A stretch of DNA of 64,000 nucleotides from Mactromeris polynyma (lineage: Eukaryota > Mollusca > Bivalvia > Venerida > Mactridae), in assembly GCA_032209605.1 (NCBI GenBank), contig JASFXZ010000003.1:9426807-9490806 (forward strand), written 5' to 3'. The position numbers and the translations under genes are program-made. This document shows positions 33,022 through 42,388 of this stretch, piece after piece. Within the stretch, counting starts at the first letter, position 1; every line of letters starts with the position of its first letter. Below the pieces are notes generated by a model that did no database searches, was not told where the DNA came from, and saw only the letters and a program-made list of their open reading frames with translations.

Positions 33022-33287
33022 AAGAAACACATGTTTCATCGGGTTTAACGCCGTTTCTCAACGATATTTCAGTTATATACGGCGGCCGGTTCACCTAACC
33101 AGTTTTTCCTGGACTGAATTCTTACCAGTACTAACTTACACTTCCACAAGGAGCCGGCAACTTCTCTACATGTGGAGGAAAATCGACATTTTTGTCAAAT
33201 TTTCATGGAAGGGTATGACCTGCCGCGACCGGGAATCGAACCCAGATCGCCGGGTTACAAGGCCCACGGCCGCGGCAAGAAACACAT
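33022..33287 (-). mobile_element. SINE family 1, minus-strand copy, A-box deleted
   Basis: Perfect 11-bp target duplications 'aagaaacacat' lie at 33022-33032 and 33277-33287 and bracket the element. The 3' tail ('gggtttaacgccg' on the plus strand) and the body match the copy at 17995. In the tRNA head about 21 bases are missing compared with that copy, and the loss removes the A-box and the 5' half of the anticodon arm; the B-box remains. The duplications are intact, so the deletion most likely occurred after insertion. The copy should be unable to drive its own Pol III transcription from an A/B-box promoter. The 98-codon plus frame here is SINE read in reverse, not a gene. Confidence 0.93.
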
Positions 33288-33386
33288 TTTGCCTTTAACT
33301 AAGTATAGTATTTCTCACACACATATATGTTTCGCTACTATTCACTTAGTTTTGACCAGCAGAACTCACATTGCATTAACGATATA

Positions 33387-33600
33387 CAGTACAACCTGTC
33401 ATACGAGGCCGTCTGTTGAACAATGAATATCGGTAAATCGCGTGACTATTTCGTTGAAGATTGGTCGTTTCGGAATATTTACGGACATTACAGGAAACGA
33501 CCGATCTTCAACGTACTCGTCACGAAATTTACCGATATTGGCCGATGCTTCATTTCTTTGGCGGAAATCCATTAGGGATACTCAACGTTAAATTATGATC
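33387..33600 (+). mobile_element. Family C hairpin MITE, copy 2
   Basis: After a TA the element reads 'cagtacaacctgtc'. The hairpin at 33426-33539 has arms 'aatatcggtaaatcgcgtga' and the inverse 'tcacgaaatttaccgatatt', and deeper 'gtcgtttc' with 'gaaacgac'. 'tccattaggg' follows, as in copy 1. The left arm lacks the outermost part seen in copy 1. Confidence 0.78.
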
Positions 33601-33604
33601 ACTA

Positions 33605-33860
33605 GCGCAGCAACTACTCAACAACAGCCTATATTTACGCCTCCCAAATGGTGCTGCTATTGCAAGATTGCGAGGTTGTTGCTCTAGACAAAACTGGTAA
33701 CAATGTTACTACAGCAGGAAAAATGATAAATAATGTTGTTGAACCGAGGTTTTGCCAAAAAGAAGGACGAGGAATTGCTGCTATAAAGCATTTACTTAAG
33801 CAAATACAAACATTGTTACCGCATTCTGAAACTACAACATGTTTCGGTATTCTCTAGACT
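33605..33860 (+). mobile_element. Diverged family D-like segment
   Basis: 'caacaacagcctatat', 'gaggttgttgctctagac' and 'gaaccgaggttttgcc' resemble family D parts in mixed order. A 69-codon frame crosses it without any domain. The relationship is suggestive only. Confidence 0.4.
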
Positions 33861-34361
33861 AATGCAAATATGTATCGCTTGAATTAAGGAATATTTCATA
33901 AGTGGCAACGGCATGTTTGATCAACAATGTTCCAGCAGAAATGAAAGTTTCGAGAAGACTAGGCATGTCCGTAACTATGACAACAATCTAACAGGTCAAA
34001 GGGGTACTAAGGAATTATCGTCGGAAATGAAGTTATGATTTTTTACGTTATTTTTGGAAGCTCAAGAAATTTTGGCAAATGGAAAACTTCCGTTTGTCTC
34101 AGCGCAGTTACGGACCTGCGTGAAATATCTGAGCGTGTCTGTACAAATCAGAGCGCAATTATGTAATCTGTGAATTTGCGAGAAACTCATTTATTGTTTA
34201 ATCAGAATGTATCACCCATAGAGCTTATTTACTGTACTGTGCTATGAACCAGTAAATGAAATAATAATGCTAGCGCCACTCTTATTTTGCGGCAAAGAAA
34301 TCGACAGCTTTGGTCGCGAATTCGATGACAAACATCTATGAGTTATGATGTCAGCCCACAC
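33861..34361. other. No recognisable feature
   Basis: AT-rich DNA. Confidence 0.5.
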
Positions 34362-34766
34362 TCTTCAGACCGACCCTCTGTTGAGCAATAACCTCTCTTC
34401 AACAAAAATATCTTTAATATTGTAATAGTATACTATCAATATACAACCAGTCTTAAGTCTTCAACAACATTATCAATCGTCCAGTGTTAAAAAAATGGAA
34501 TTAATATTTTAAATCTCTGCGGAACAACTACAGTAAAACCTCAATAATAAGACCACCTTTGGGACTCTTGAAAACTGGTCTTATTATTGAGGTTGTCTTC
34601 ATATTGAGATTGAATAAACAGTCAAAATGGACTCGAAAAAGGTGGTCTCAATTTTGAGGTGGTCTTATTATTGAGGTGGTCGTTAGATGAGGTTTGACTG
34701 TATCTCTAAACAACAGCTGAAATTTGTATCTCTAATAATGTTGCTCTATTGAGGTACATTGCACTG
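34362..34766 (+). mobile_element. Family D MITE interrupted by a family A MITE
   Basis: The left part ('gaccgaccctctgttgagc', 'aacctctcttcaaca') and the right part ('tctctaaacaacagct', 'ttgctctattgagg', ending 'attgcactg' before TA) are separated by a complete family A element at 34531-34700. Joining the flanks at the TA would give a continuous family D copy comparable to 40681-40800. The palindromic core 'atagtatactat' near 34425 is also found at 6840. Confidence 0.78.
34531..34700 (+). mobile_element. Family A MITE, nested copy
   Basis: TA target on both sides, left terminus 'cagtaaaacctcaataata' and right terminus 'gatgaggtttgactg'. It contains 'ggtcttattattgaggt' twice. It is 170 bp and intact-looking. 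It inserted into a family D element, so it is younger than that copy. Confidence 0.9.
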
Positions 34767-35041
34767 TACATGTAGCCATTCAATACAATAAAACTGATTA
34801 AAATTCTGAGAGATAGGGGATATGTTTGTTTTAAACCGAGCCAATGTAATTTTTTGTGTAATCGTATAATATGATATGCTCTCCTTTGAAGTGAAGCAAA
34901 AGCAAATAATTGCCATTTCAACATCGCAGCCAATATGAAAAACTGAAAACGTTAATGATATTGTTTTACGCTATGTTCTGTATGAGCATTGGCACACAGC
35001 ATGGAAACTAACGGTTAATGGTATTATATGAACAACATTAA

Positions 35042-35092
35042 GGTTGCAAATTTGAAACGGTTGCAAATTTGAAACGGTTGCAAATTTGAAAC
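35042..35092 (+). repeat. 17-bp tandem repeat, three units
   Basis: 'ggttgcaaatttgaaac' occurs three times without change. Confidence 0.95.
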
Positions 35093-35870
35093 CCGTCTTG
35101 GCGAGATTGAACATCGAACATCACATATCTATGAATAAGGCATGAGTACTTATTTGTTACCTAGGAAACAGACATTGGGAGGGATAAATGTAAATAAAGT
35201 AATTAAAACAGGAATATTAAACAAAATATGGACGACTTAATATGGACTCAGTAGATTATATATGTGGCACTATAGCCTATAGGGTTTACCTCCATTCTCA
35301 ACTGAAGACAAAATACAAACACTTAAATTCACAGGAGATAATCACGAGTTCTTGTCTGTTTTTTCCACCTAGATATATAGAAGGGGAAAATGAGAGAACT
35401 CTTGATGACAAATAAAGGGAAAGAACTCATGACAATCTCATGTGGTTTAATTTTACGCTGAAGAAATATTTTCGCTGTGCGTGGACACGTTTTATATACA
35501 AAAGACGTATTTAAAGAATGATTTCTTCAAAATTAAAGATAAAAGTGTTTTTTTTATAATCATGTCTAATTATTCAATAGGTGCATCTTTATAATCGCGA
35601 AATACAAAAGATCTACTGACCTTAGTAATCGTATGCTAGCTTCCATGACATTTATCCGATACGACGCACGATCTGTCACTAATTGAAATTAACTAGTAAA
35701 GCAGGCGATGCATTAGTTGTGCGTGCAATACTGTCGAAACTTGGCACCGAGATATAAATAGCAAATCTTGTCAATTAACAAACACATAATTAACGAAAAC
35801 GATGCATGTATATTTATTTATGCAATATTTTATGTCACAATTTTGTACAATTATGGTCGTTCTTTGTGAT
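35093..35870. other. No recognisable feature
   Basis: AT-rich DNA. Confidence 0.5.
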
Positions 35871-35990
35871 AACAGTAGAGCGCTCGCCTCGAGTCGCTGG
35901 TTTGGGTAAACAGGAAAGTCGTGCCAGATATTAGGGTTGGAGTAAGACTCCCAGGCGGACACCTGGGTGGAACCATTGACCCTCCATTAG
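35871..35990 (+). other. Possible tRNA-like 5' half
   Basis: 'cagtagagcgctcgcct' resembles the D-arm/anticodon 5' side of a tRNA gene, but no matching B-box follows at the right distance. Weak relic or chance. Confidence 0.25.
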
Positions 35991-36026
35991 CCATCTATAT
36001 GGCTTCCTGAACATGTCAACTCGGCG

Positions 36027-36040
36027 CCCCCCCCCCCCCC
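36027..36040 (+). repeat. Poly(C) run
   Basis: About fourteen consecutive C, interrupting AT-rich sequence. Prone to slippage and base-calling error. Confidence 0.85.
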
Positions 36041-36424
36041 TAATATTCCCCAACTTTACAAGTATGCTTGAGGATAAATACGAAAATATACAGAGATCTT
36101 TAATTATAAGATTTTCAAATAAGCGATTCTGATTTATTGTAGCATCATATTATGAAAGATGAGGTTTATAAACAAAGAACGAAACACAGCCATTGCCGAT
36201 TTATAAGGCTTGAGCAAAACCAAGAAATGACCAAGTAGTTACGCCCACCCATAATTCCAAATCCTGGAACCGCCCCTGACGTCAAGTTATCAATTAGTGA
36301 CATATATCCGTTCTCTGACCGGTAAAGTGACATTATTATAGACCACGCCACAAAAAACACCAAACACAGTCAACCCCCGATACTAAATGTAATAAACATT
36401 ACCGAATGGATAAGACATATACAA
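36041..36424. other. Mostly featureless
   Basis: 'ccaaatcctggaaccgccc' near 36257 looks like a repeat phrase, but I have no second copy in the window. Confidence 0.45.
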
Positions 36425-36426
36425 TA

Positions 36427-36606
36427 CACTAAAACCTCTCTTAAAGACCACCTCAATAATAAGACCACCTCTAAAATTAAGAACACAATTTTCAAGTCCA
36501 TTTTCACTGTTTTTCTCTTAATTCAATCTCAATATTGAGACCACCTCAACAAAAAGACCAGTTTTCAAAGCTCCCAAGGGGGATCTTATTATTGAGGTTT
36601 TAATTT
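36427..36606 (+). mobile_element. Family A MITE, decayed copy
   Basis: The left end after TA reads 'cactaaaacctctctta', the interior 'gaccacctcaataataag' and 'ccaagggggatctta', and the right end 'gaggttttaatttac' has lost the CTG. All family motifs are present in order. Confidence 0.85.
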
Positions 36607-36840
36607 ACCTTAAAACATAGAACCACAATTTACATCGATGTCATAGAAAATGACTAAACTAGACAACCATGAATCATTTCTGGAATAAAGAGTCCCGGAC
36701 ACAAATAAGAAAATGTCTGATATGGAAAATGTTGGTTAATCGATTCGCTAATGTGTCATGACATTAGTGCAAAACAAACAAGTAATGACAAACTACTTAG
36801 ATATGAACTGTACGAGTTGAGTTTTCGCCAGACTTAAATA

Positions 36841-37208
36841 CAGTAAAACTTGACATTCTGACCCTGAACGAAGTATGTACTTACGGTCAAAGATATATTA
36901 GGTGCTACCTATTTCTTCGTGTCAATCTGGAAGTTAACACCGTCCTTGAGAGAATGGTCGGAAAGTGAATCGTCAAAATCCCATCATATTGACTTTGACA
37001 ATTCAAGAGAAAGAAACTACGAAAAGGAACTACGGACAATTTCAAAAATCAGACCACCGTGGGTTCTGAAGGAAGTTGGTCATAAATGTGAGGTGGCCTG
37101 GTTATCAAGTTAAATTGTAGAAGCAAAATTACAAGCGGTCCATGAAACTTCAGTCATAGTAATAAGAGGAAGTAATGTTTGAGGTGGTCTTTAAGTTATG
37201 TTTTACAA
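36841..37208 (+). mobile_element. Family A-related longer element
   Basis: TA + 'cagtaaaacttgacattc' at the left and 'gaggtggtctttaag' with 'ttatgttttacaata' at the right are inverted partners of family A type. The interior of about 370 bp is twice the usual length and not shared with the short copies. It could be a longer parent form or a short copy with an internal insertion. A 64-codon frame at 36919-37113 shows no transposase motif. Confidence 0.65.
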
Positions 37209-37414
37209 TAAAGAAAAGTGTCTACCAGATGTGGCAAAATGTAATTATCACCAAGACAAATTGACAAGAGCGCAAAGTGTTTGGCACTTACAACCTTGAT
37301 GTTTCGATGTTGCAGTAAACTATAACGATTATGTTTCAAATAAGGTGAGTCTACGTAATTCTGTCAAAACCACATTCATCGTTTCTGATCACTTTATCAT
37401 AATGTAGTGAATCT

Positions 37415-37745
37415 TTTTCGGCGCAGCCGTACTAACATGACTTTGCTTTTTGCATATCGGTGTTGTGTAAACTAATCAAATCTTACGTTAACCACTAAAC
37501 CAACTTCTCTTCAACCGAACAACGTTTGTAGCCTTGACGCAAATTGGTTAACCTTTCGATAAAAGGTTCGTTATCTTACCGAAATCGACTGAATTTCGAT
37601 GAATTTACCGAAATCAATTTTGGATCTTGAGTGACCAGCAATTGTAACATCTCGGCAATCTTTTATGTTGCACAACAAATCTCAACCTTCAAATTATGCC
37701 AACCATCTTTTTTCAAGACATTTCTTGTTTTTTTTAAATATAAAA
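37415..37745 (+). repeat. Dispersed repeat E, copy 1
   Basis: 'ttcggcgcagccgtactaac', 'caatcaaatcttacgttaac', 'accgaacaacgtttgta', 'attggttaacc' and 'ccaaccatctttttt' appear in order. The full length of about 330 bp is shared with 56130-56465. The 5' half appears in reverse at 55035-55190 and the 3' half in reverse at 51610-51755. No tRNA head, TIR or open frame is obvious, so the class is unknown. Confidence 0.85.
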
Positions 37746-37759
37746 TGGTGGATTAGATA

Positions 37760-37815
37760 TTTCGCCCTGTAAGCGAACAGCCTGGATTCGAGTCCCGGCC
37801 AGGCTGCACATTGTT
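37760..37815 (+). other. tRNA 3'-half-like relic
   Basis: 'ctggattcgagtcccggcc' resembles a T-arm with near-consensus B-box and is followed by 'aggctgca'. No proper A-box lies upstream. A decayed SINE head or tRNA fragment is likely. Confidence 0.35.
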
Positions 37816-38914
37816 CTCACCTGGTGGTTTCCGAAACTTTGACAATCGCAACTTATTACTCGATGGTAAGGTTATATCATTATTGCAATTATGATTATCA
37901 TTAAAAAAAATAATGACGTCAATAACGGTATTACAGATTTGATAATTACTTGCTTTACGTCCTCTTTAATGTTTCGAGTCAATTTCTAGCAGTCATAAGC
38001 GAACACAGAAATAAATTTAAACAAGGTTATGTTGATGCCAAATAAAGTAAGTTTCTCTCTTGTTTATGACACGTTTATATGTCGGCAGACAGATGTTCAC
38101 TGCTGAAAGTTTGCTTGAAGCTGTCTCTGGTGGTGTAAAATATGTGCAAATTAATGTTCTCATATGAACGTACATCAGAATCATATTGGGCTTCAAACAA
38201 TGATGACCTTAGTTTTATTCATAAATGATAAATCATGTATAATTTATTATCATAAAATGACTGAATTGCTAGAAACTAGAAACTGAATTTTGTATACCGA
38301 AGATTGTCCCGAGTTCTCTCCCTGTATATTTTATATAGAATATATATATAAGCAGTCTAACATTTCACACCTGACCTCTTTCCGCGGCCGAAATCGTGCT
38401 TTAAACATCAAAATTTATACATGAAATACAATAAATTCTAAGAATGAATAATTTGTTATTCAAAAGACACATTCTTTATACAAATCCGTCAAGAATTGGC
38501 GAAGTTATCCCCAGAAATGCATTCCAACAAGGAATAAAGGGAGATAATTTCCACTAATAGTGAACAGTTTGACAATAGTCCTGTATCGTACTTAGGTATG
38601 CAATAAAACATAATAGCACACGAAATGTCCTTGAAACTCGCTTCTCTTCGTTTACTATATTGTTCATCGTTCATATATTATCGTCATACAGTTTACTGGA
38701 AGGGAATCGATATTTATGTCGAATAATATCAGATATTCGGATAAAACGTTTTCGAATATACGGGGTTGTCTGTTTAAAAAACAATTATAAAGTACACAAT
38801 GTTCACAGCAATACCAAATGATAGCACTGAACAGAACATTTGCTTAAACGATACTATCATGACAATGCATGTATTTATTTTCCGCTGATCCATAAAAAGC
38901 ACCATTTTTCCCTT
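37816..38914. other. No clear feature
   Basis: AT-rich DNA. 'cagatattcggataaaacg' near 38730 loosely resembles family B, but no termini are found. Confidence 0.45.
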
Positions 38915-39675
38915 GATACAATTATGTCTATGTCATATCAGATACAATTATGTCTATGTCATATCAGATACAATTATGTCTATGTCATATCAGATACAAT
39001 TATGTCTATGTTATATCAGATACAATTATGTCTATGTCATATCAGATACAATTATGTCTATGTCATATCAGATACAATTATGTCTATGTCATATCAGATA
39101 CAATTATGTCTATGTCATATCAGATACAATTATGTCTATGTCATATCAGATACAATTATGTCTATGTCATATCAGATACAATTATGTCTATGTCATATCA
39201 GATACAATTATGTCTATGTCATATCAGATACAATTATGTCTATGTCATATCAGATACAATTATGTCTATGTCATATCAGATACAATTATGTCTATGTCAT
39301 ATCAGATACAAATATGTCTATGTCATATCAGATATATTTATGTCTATGTCATATCAGATACAATTATGTCTATGTCATATCAGATACAATTATGTCTATG
39401 TCATATCAGATATATTTATGTCTATGTCATATCAGATATATTTATGTCTATGTCATATCAGATACATTTATGTCTATGTCATATCAGATATATTTATATC
39501 TATGTCATATCAGATATATTTATGTCTATGTCATATCAGATATATTTATGTCTATGTCATATCAGATATATTTATGTCTATGTCATATCAGATATATTTA
39601 TGTCTATGTCATATCAGATATATTTATGTCTATGTCATATCAGATATATTTATGTCTATGTCATATCAGATATAT
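38915..39675 (+). repeat. 26-bp minisatellite, about 29 units
   Basis: The unit is 'gatacaattatgtc' plus 'tatgtcatatca'. The first half of the array is made almost wholly of the 'gatacaatt' form and the second half of the 'gatatattt' form, with a few mixed units at 39310-39410, so the two halves were amplified separately. All three plus-strand frames stay open over about 250-300 codons because the unit lacks stops in every frame. The period is not a multiple of three, so each frame cycles through the same 26-residue pattern. This is a by-product of the repeat and not evidence for a protein. Confidence 0.97.
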
Positions 39676-40021
39676 AGAGAATCTCGGGTTACTGTCCGGT
39701 GAGAACAATGTTATCAGGCGAGGTGATATCGTTTGTGGTGGCGAGCTTTAGCGAGTCACCACGAACGATATCGCCGAGTCTGATAACATTGTTCGAGCCG
39801 GACAGTAACTTGAGATTCTATTTATCATGAAACTTAATTTTCCGAGCATGTTTTAGTGTGTCTTTACCTAAAATTTAGTGTTCAATCCGCTAATAAGTAG
39901 TCCGTCAATTTGTGGGCGGAGCTTAAAAGTGTTATCATGCTACTAGCAGCCTATTGACCTGAGAACACTTTATGTTATCAGGTCATGTGTTATCAGTCTG
40001 TTACCATGGTAGTTGCATGAT
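39676..40021 (+). mobile_element. Foldback cassette, copy 1
   Basis: A 142-bp foldback at 39678-39819 has outer ends 'agaatctcgggttactgtcc' and 'ggacagtaacttgagattct', and inner 'gtggtg' facing 'caccac' around a short spacer. About 200 bp of fixed tail follows. The tail contains a second hairpin ('gacctga' with 'tcaggtc') and several 'gttatca' motifs, and it ends at 'gcatgataaat', which runs directly into more 26-bp units. The cassette plus array layout resembles non-autonomous Helitron-like elements of molluscs that carry tandem repeats, but the diagnostic ends were not identified. Confidence 0.8.
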
Positions 40022-40101
40022 AAATTTATGTCTATGTCATATCAGATATATTTATGTCTATGTCATATCAGATATATTTATGTCTATGTCATATCAGATA
40101 T
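40022..40101 (+). repeat. 26-bp minisatellite, three units between cassettes
   Basis: Three 'gatatattt'-type units sit between the two foldback cassettes, in the same phase as the array at 38915. Confidence 0.93.
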
Positions 40102-40440
40102 AGAGAATCTCGGGTTACTGTCCGGTGAGAACAATGTTATCAGGCGAGGTGATATCGTTTGTGGTGGCGAGCTTTAGCGAGTCACCACGAACGATATCGC
40201 CGAGTCTGATAACATTGTTCGAGCCGGACAGTAACTTGAGATTCTATTTATCATGAAACTTAATTTTCCGAGCATGTTTTAGTGTGTCTTTACCTAAAAT
40301 TTAGTGTTCAATCCGCTAATGTGATTTGTGGGCGGAGCTTAAAAGTGTTATCATGCTACTAGCAGCCTATTGACCTGAGAACACTTTATGTTATCAGGTC
40401 ATGTGTTATCAGTCTGTTACCATGGTAGTTGCATGATAAA
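40102..40440 (+). mobile_element. Foldback cassette, copy 2
   Basis: Nearly identical to copy 1, with the foldback at 40104-40245. The visible difference is a small indel in the tail: copy 1 has 'taataagtagtccgtcaatt' where copy 2 has 'taatgtgatt'. The cassette period is about 427 bp. Such identity points to a recent duplication or gene conversion. Confidence 0.8.
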
Positions 40441-40525
40441 TATTTATGTCTATGTCATATCAGATATATTTATGTCTATGTCATATCAGATATATTTATG
40501 TCTATGTCATATCAGATATATTTAT
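40441..40525 (+). repeat. 26-bp minisatellite, three to four terminal units
   Basis: 'gatatattt'-type units continue after cassette 2 and stop at 'tttatggtaaacac'. Confidence 0.92.
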
Positions 40526-40680
40526 GGTAAACACTTAGGATTGACACAACGGTCAATGCATAGTGACAGGTTCCTACCAGCGTACTTAATTGAACTTGTT
40601 GTATAATGAATATATAGCCAAAGAGTTGTTAAATAAGATTACATTTACTGTAAGGAAATGAGTGTATTTTGTTTGCATTT

Positions 40681-40800
40681 ACACCACCACCTCTCAAAGC
40701 GGCCCTCTCTTGAGCAACAACCTCTCTACAACAACACTAACAACTCTCCAGGAGTAAAATAAAAAGACGAAGCTTCTAAACAACAGTTAATTTTGTACTA
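40681..40800 (+). mobile_element. Family D MITE fragment
   Basis: 'caaagcggccctctcttgag', 'caacaacctctctac' and 'cttctaaacaacagtta' are in family D order. Neither terminus is clear. Confidence 0.65.
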
Positions 40801-40959
40801 TCAATTCGTGAATATTCGTATACCACTATATCTTTGAAACATGTTTTAACAGTCACACGTATGGTACGCATGTTTAGTCGTTATTTACACCCTAAGTACA
40901 TAATACAAACGCACCTCTTTGTAGCTATGATATGCCTTTTAAATGTCATTTTAAGCGTG

Positions 40960-41425
40960 TTTAAAACTCATTTTGATATGAAAAGACCCGCCGTTTATTG
41001 AAAAACTGAAAAGTGGGTTTTTTACCAAAACTCGGTTAAAAGCGAGGGTTTTTATTTAAAAGTGGTTTGTTTCTGGGTTTTTTTACAACAAAGTGGGTTT
41101 TAAGCGAGTCTTTTTGGAAATAAGTGAGTTTAAAAACCCACTTAAACCAACTTATCAAGAAGTGGGTTTTAAGCGGGTTTTTTGCTTTTTCGCTTTTGCT
41201 CACTTGAAGTCCATAAAAAACCAACTTCTGGAGAAGTGAGTTAAAAAACCCACAATTAACTCAGAAAAACCCACTTAGTTGGTTAAAACTGTGTTTTTTG
41301 TAGGTTTTTTTCTCTCTAGAAAACCCATCTTTTGTCTAGAAAAAACAACAACTTTAACCCGGTGCCAATACCACTGCGTTTAACCTGGATTATAAACCCA
41401 GTTTAAAACCGGGTTTTGCTCACTT
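40960..41425. repeat. Degenerate GGGTTTT/AAAACCC-rich tract
   Basis: 'gtgggtttt', 'aaaacccac', 'agcgagt' and 'aagcgggtttt' motifs recur in both orientations with irregular spacing over about 450 bp. The same short phrases point both ways, so the tract could fold on itself in many registers. The motif is not the animal telomere hexamer. Origin unknown. Confidence 0.7.
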
Positions 41426-42386
41426 ATTTGGGAAGGCCGGCCTGCAACATGCTAACTGCGCGACCGCGCTCTATGTTATTCCTTGGAACCAAAACTTGAT
41501 TTTAAAATCAAAATTCTGTTTTTACCGTTTGAATTGCGATCTAGAATAATGAAATGAAAATAAAAATCGCTCAACTACATTTACTCGTGCAAAATGGTGA
41601 AATCGTACCTGTCCCACGTGCAAAAGTGACCGATCGTCACAATTGAAATATTTTATTATTTGAAATAATTATCTTGAACCGTAAACTGGAAAATCGAATT
41701 TGAAAAGTGTCGGGTTAGAAGTGGCTCCAAATGTATTCACCGTAACTACTCATCTCGTATACTCGAGCAAGAACTTCAACTTCTATACACTTAAAACAGT
41801 GAACAAAACACCCTCTTCATTAGTCAGAGTTTCTCCAAGCGTTTTGATGCACATTTAACATATCAAGGTCTTCCGTATGCTCCTTTTGGTCGTAATGGTG
41901 TCTTTATTATGGATGGAATTTTAAGATTTGGTGGACTTCATTCTTATAATTTGGCATGTTTAATCTCATTATGGTAGTAACATATTCTCAGATTCTCAGA
42001 CAAAGCAAGTAAATAATGACAATACGTTATTATTTCATTTATAAACAACAGCAGTAGACAATACCTAGATTCGTGAAAAAAGTCTTAATTTATGGGAAAT
42101 ATAAACCAGTTTTAGCTTGACACATTGTCTGGAAAGTTCACTCATTCGAAATGACAATTCAGTATCTGTTGAAAGGCGAAAGCAAATACGCGTTCGTATT
42201 TATCTGCGTATCACAGTCAACAAATCAGATAAGCTTAACCTAATGTAAGAAACGCATAAGGATTACACTATATAAAACATTCAAATCAAATTTAAAGTTT
42301 AAATGCATTAGTGTTTTCTTTATATCCAAGAAAACGACAGAACAAAAACACAACAATGCATATGTTTATCACTGCAAATATGACCA
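41426..42386. other. No recognisable feature
   Basis: AT-rich DNA. A possible tRNA-like remnant ('gcgcgaccgcgctc') near 41458 is too weak to list. Confidence 0.5.
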
Positions 42387-42388
42387 TA

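Noticed and set aside
33002..33298. 98-codon plus-strand frame with the phrase 'RPGIEP'-like neighbours
   Set aside because: This is SINE family 1 read in reverse, tRNA head included. The same peptide types occur from the other SINE copies.
38840..39751. 303-codon plus-strand frame across the 26-bp array
   Set aside because: All three plus frames are open with the same cycling 26-residue pattern, because the unit has no stops in any frame. No start context or non-repeat domain supports a protein.
40960..41425. Interstitial telomere repeat
   Set aside because: The recurring phrase is GGGTTTT with irregular spacing and mixed orientation, not tandem TTAGGG.
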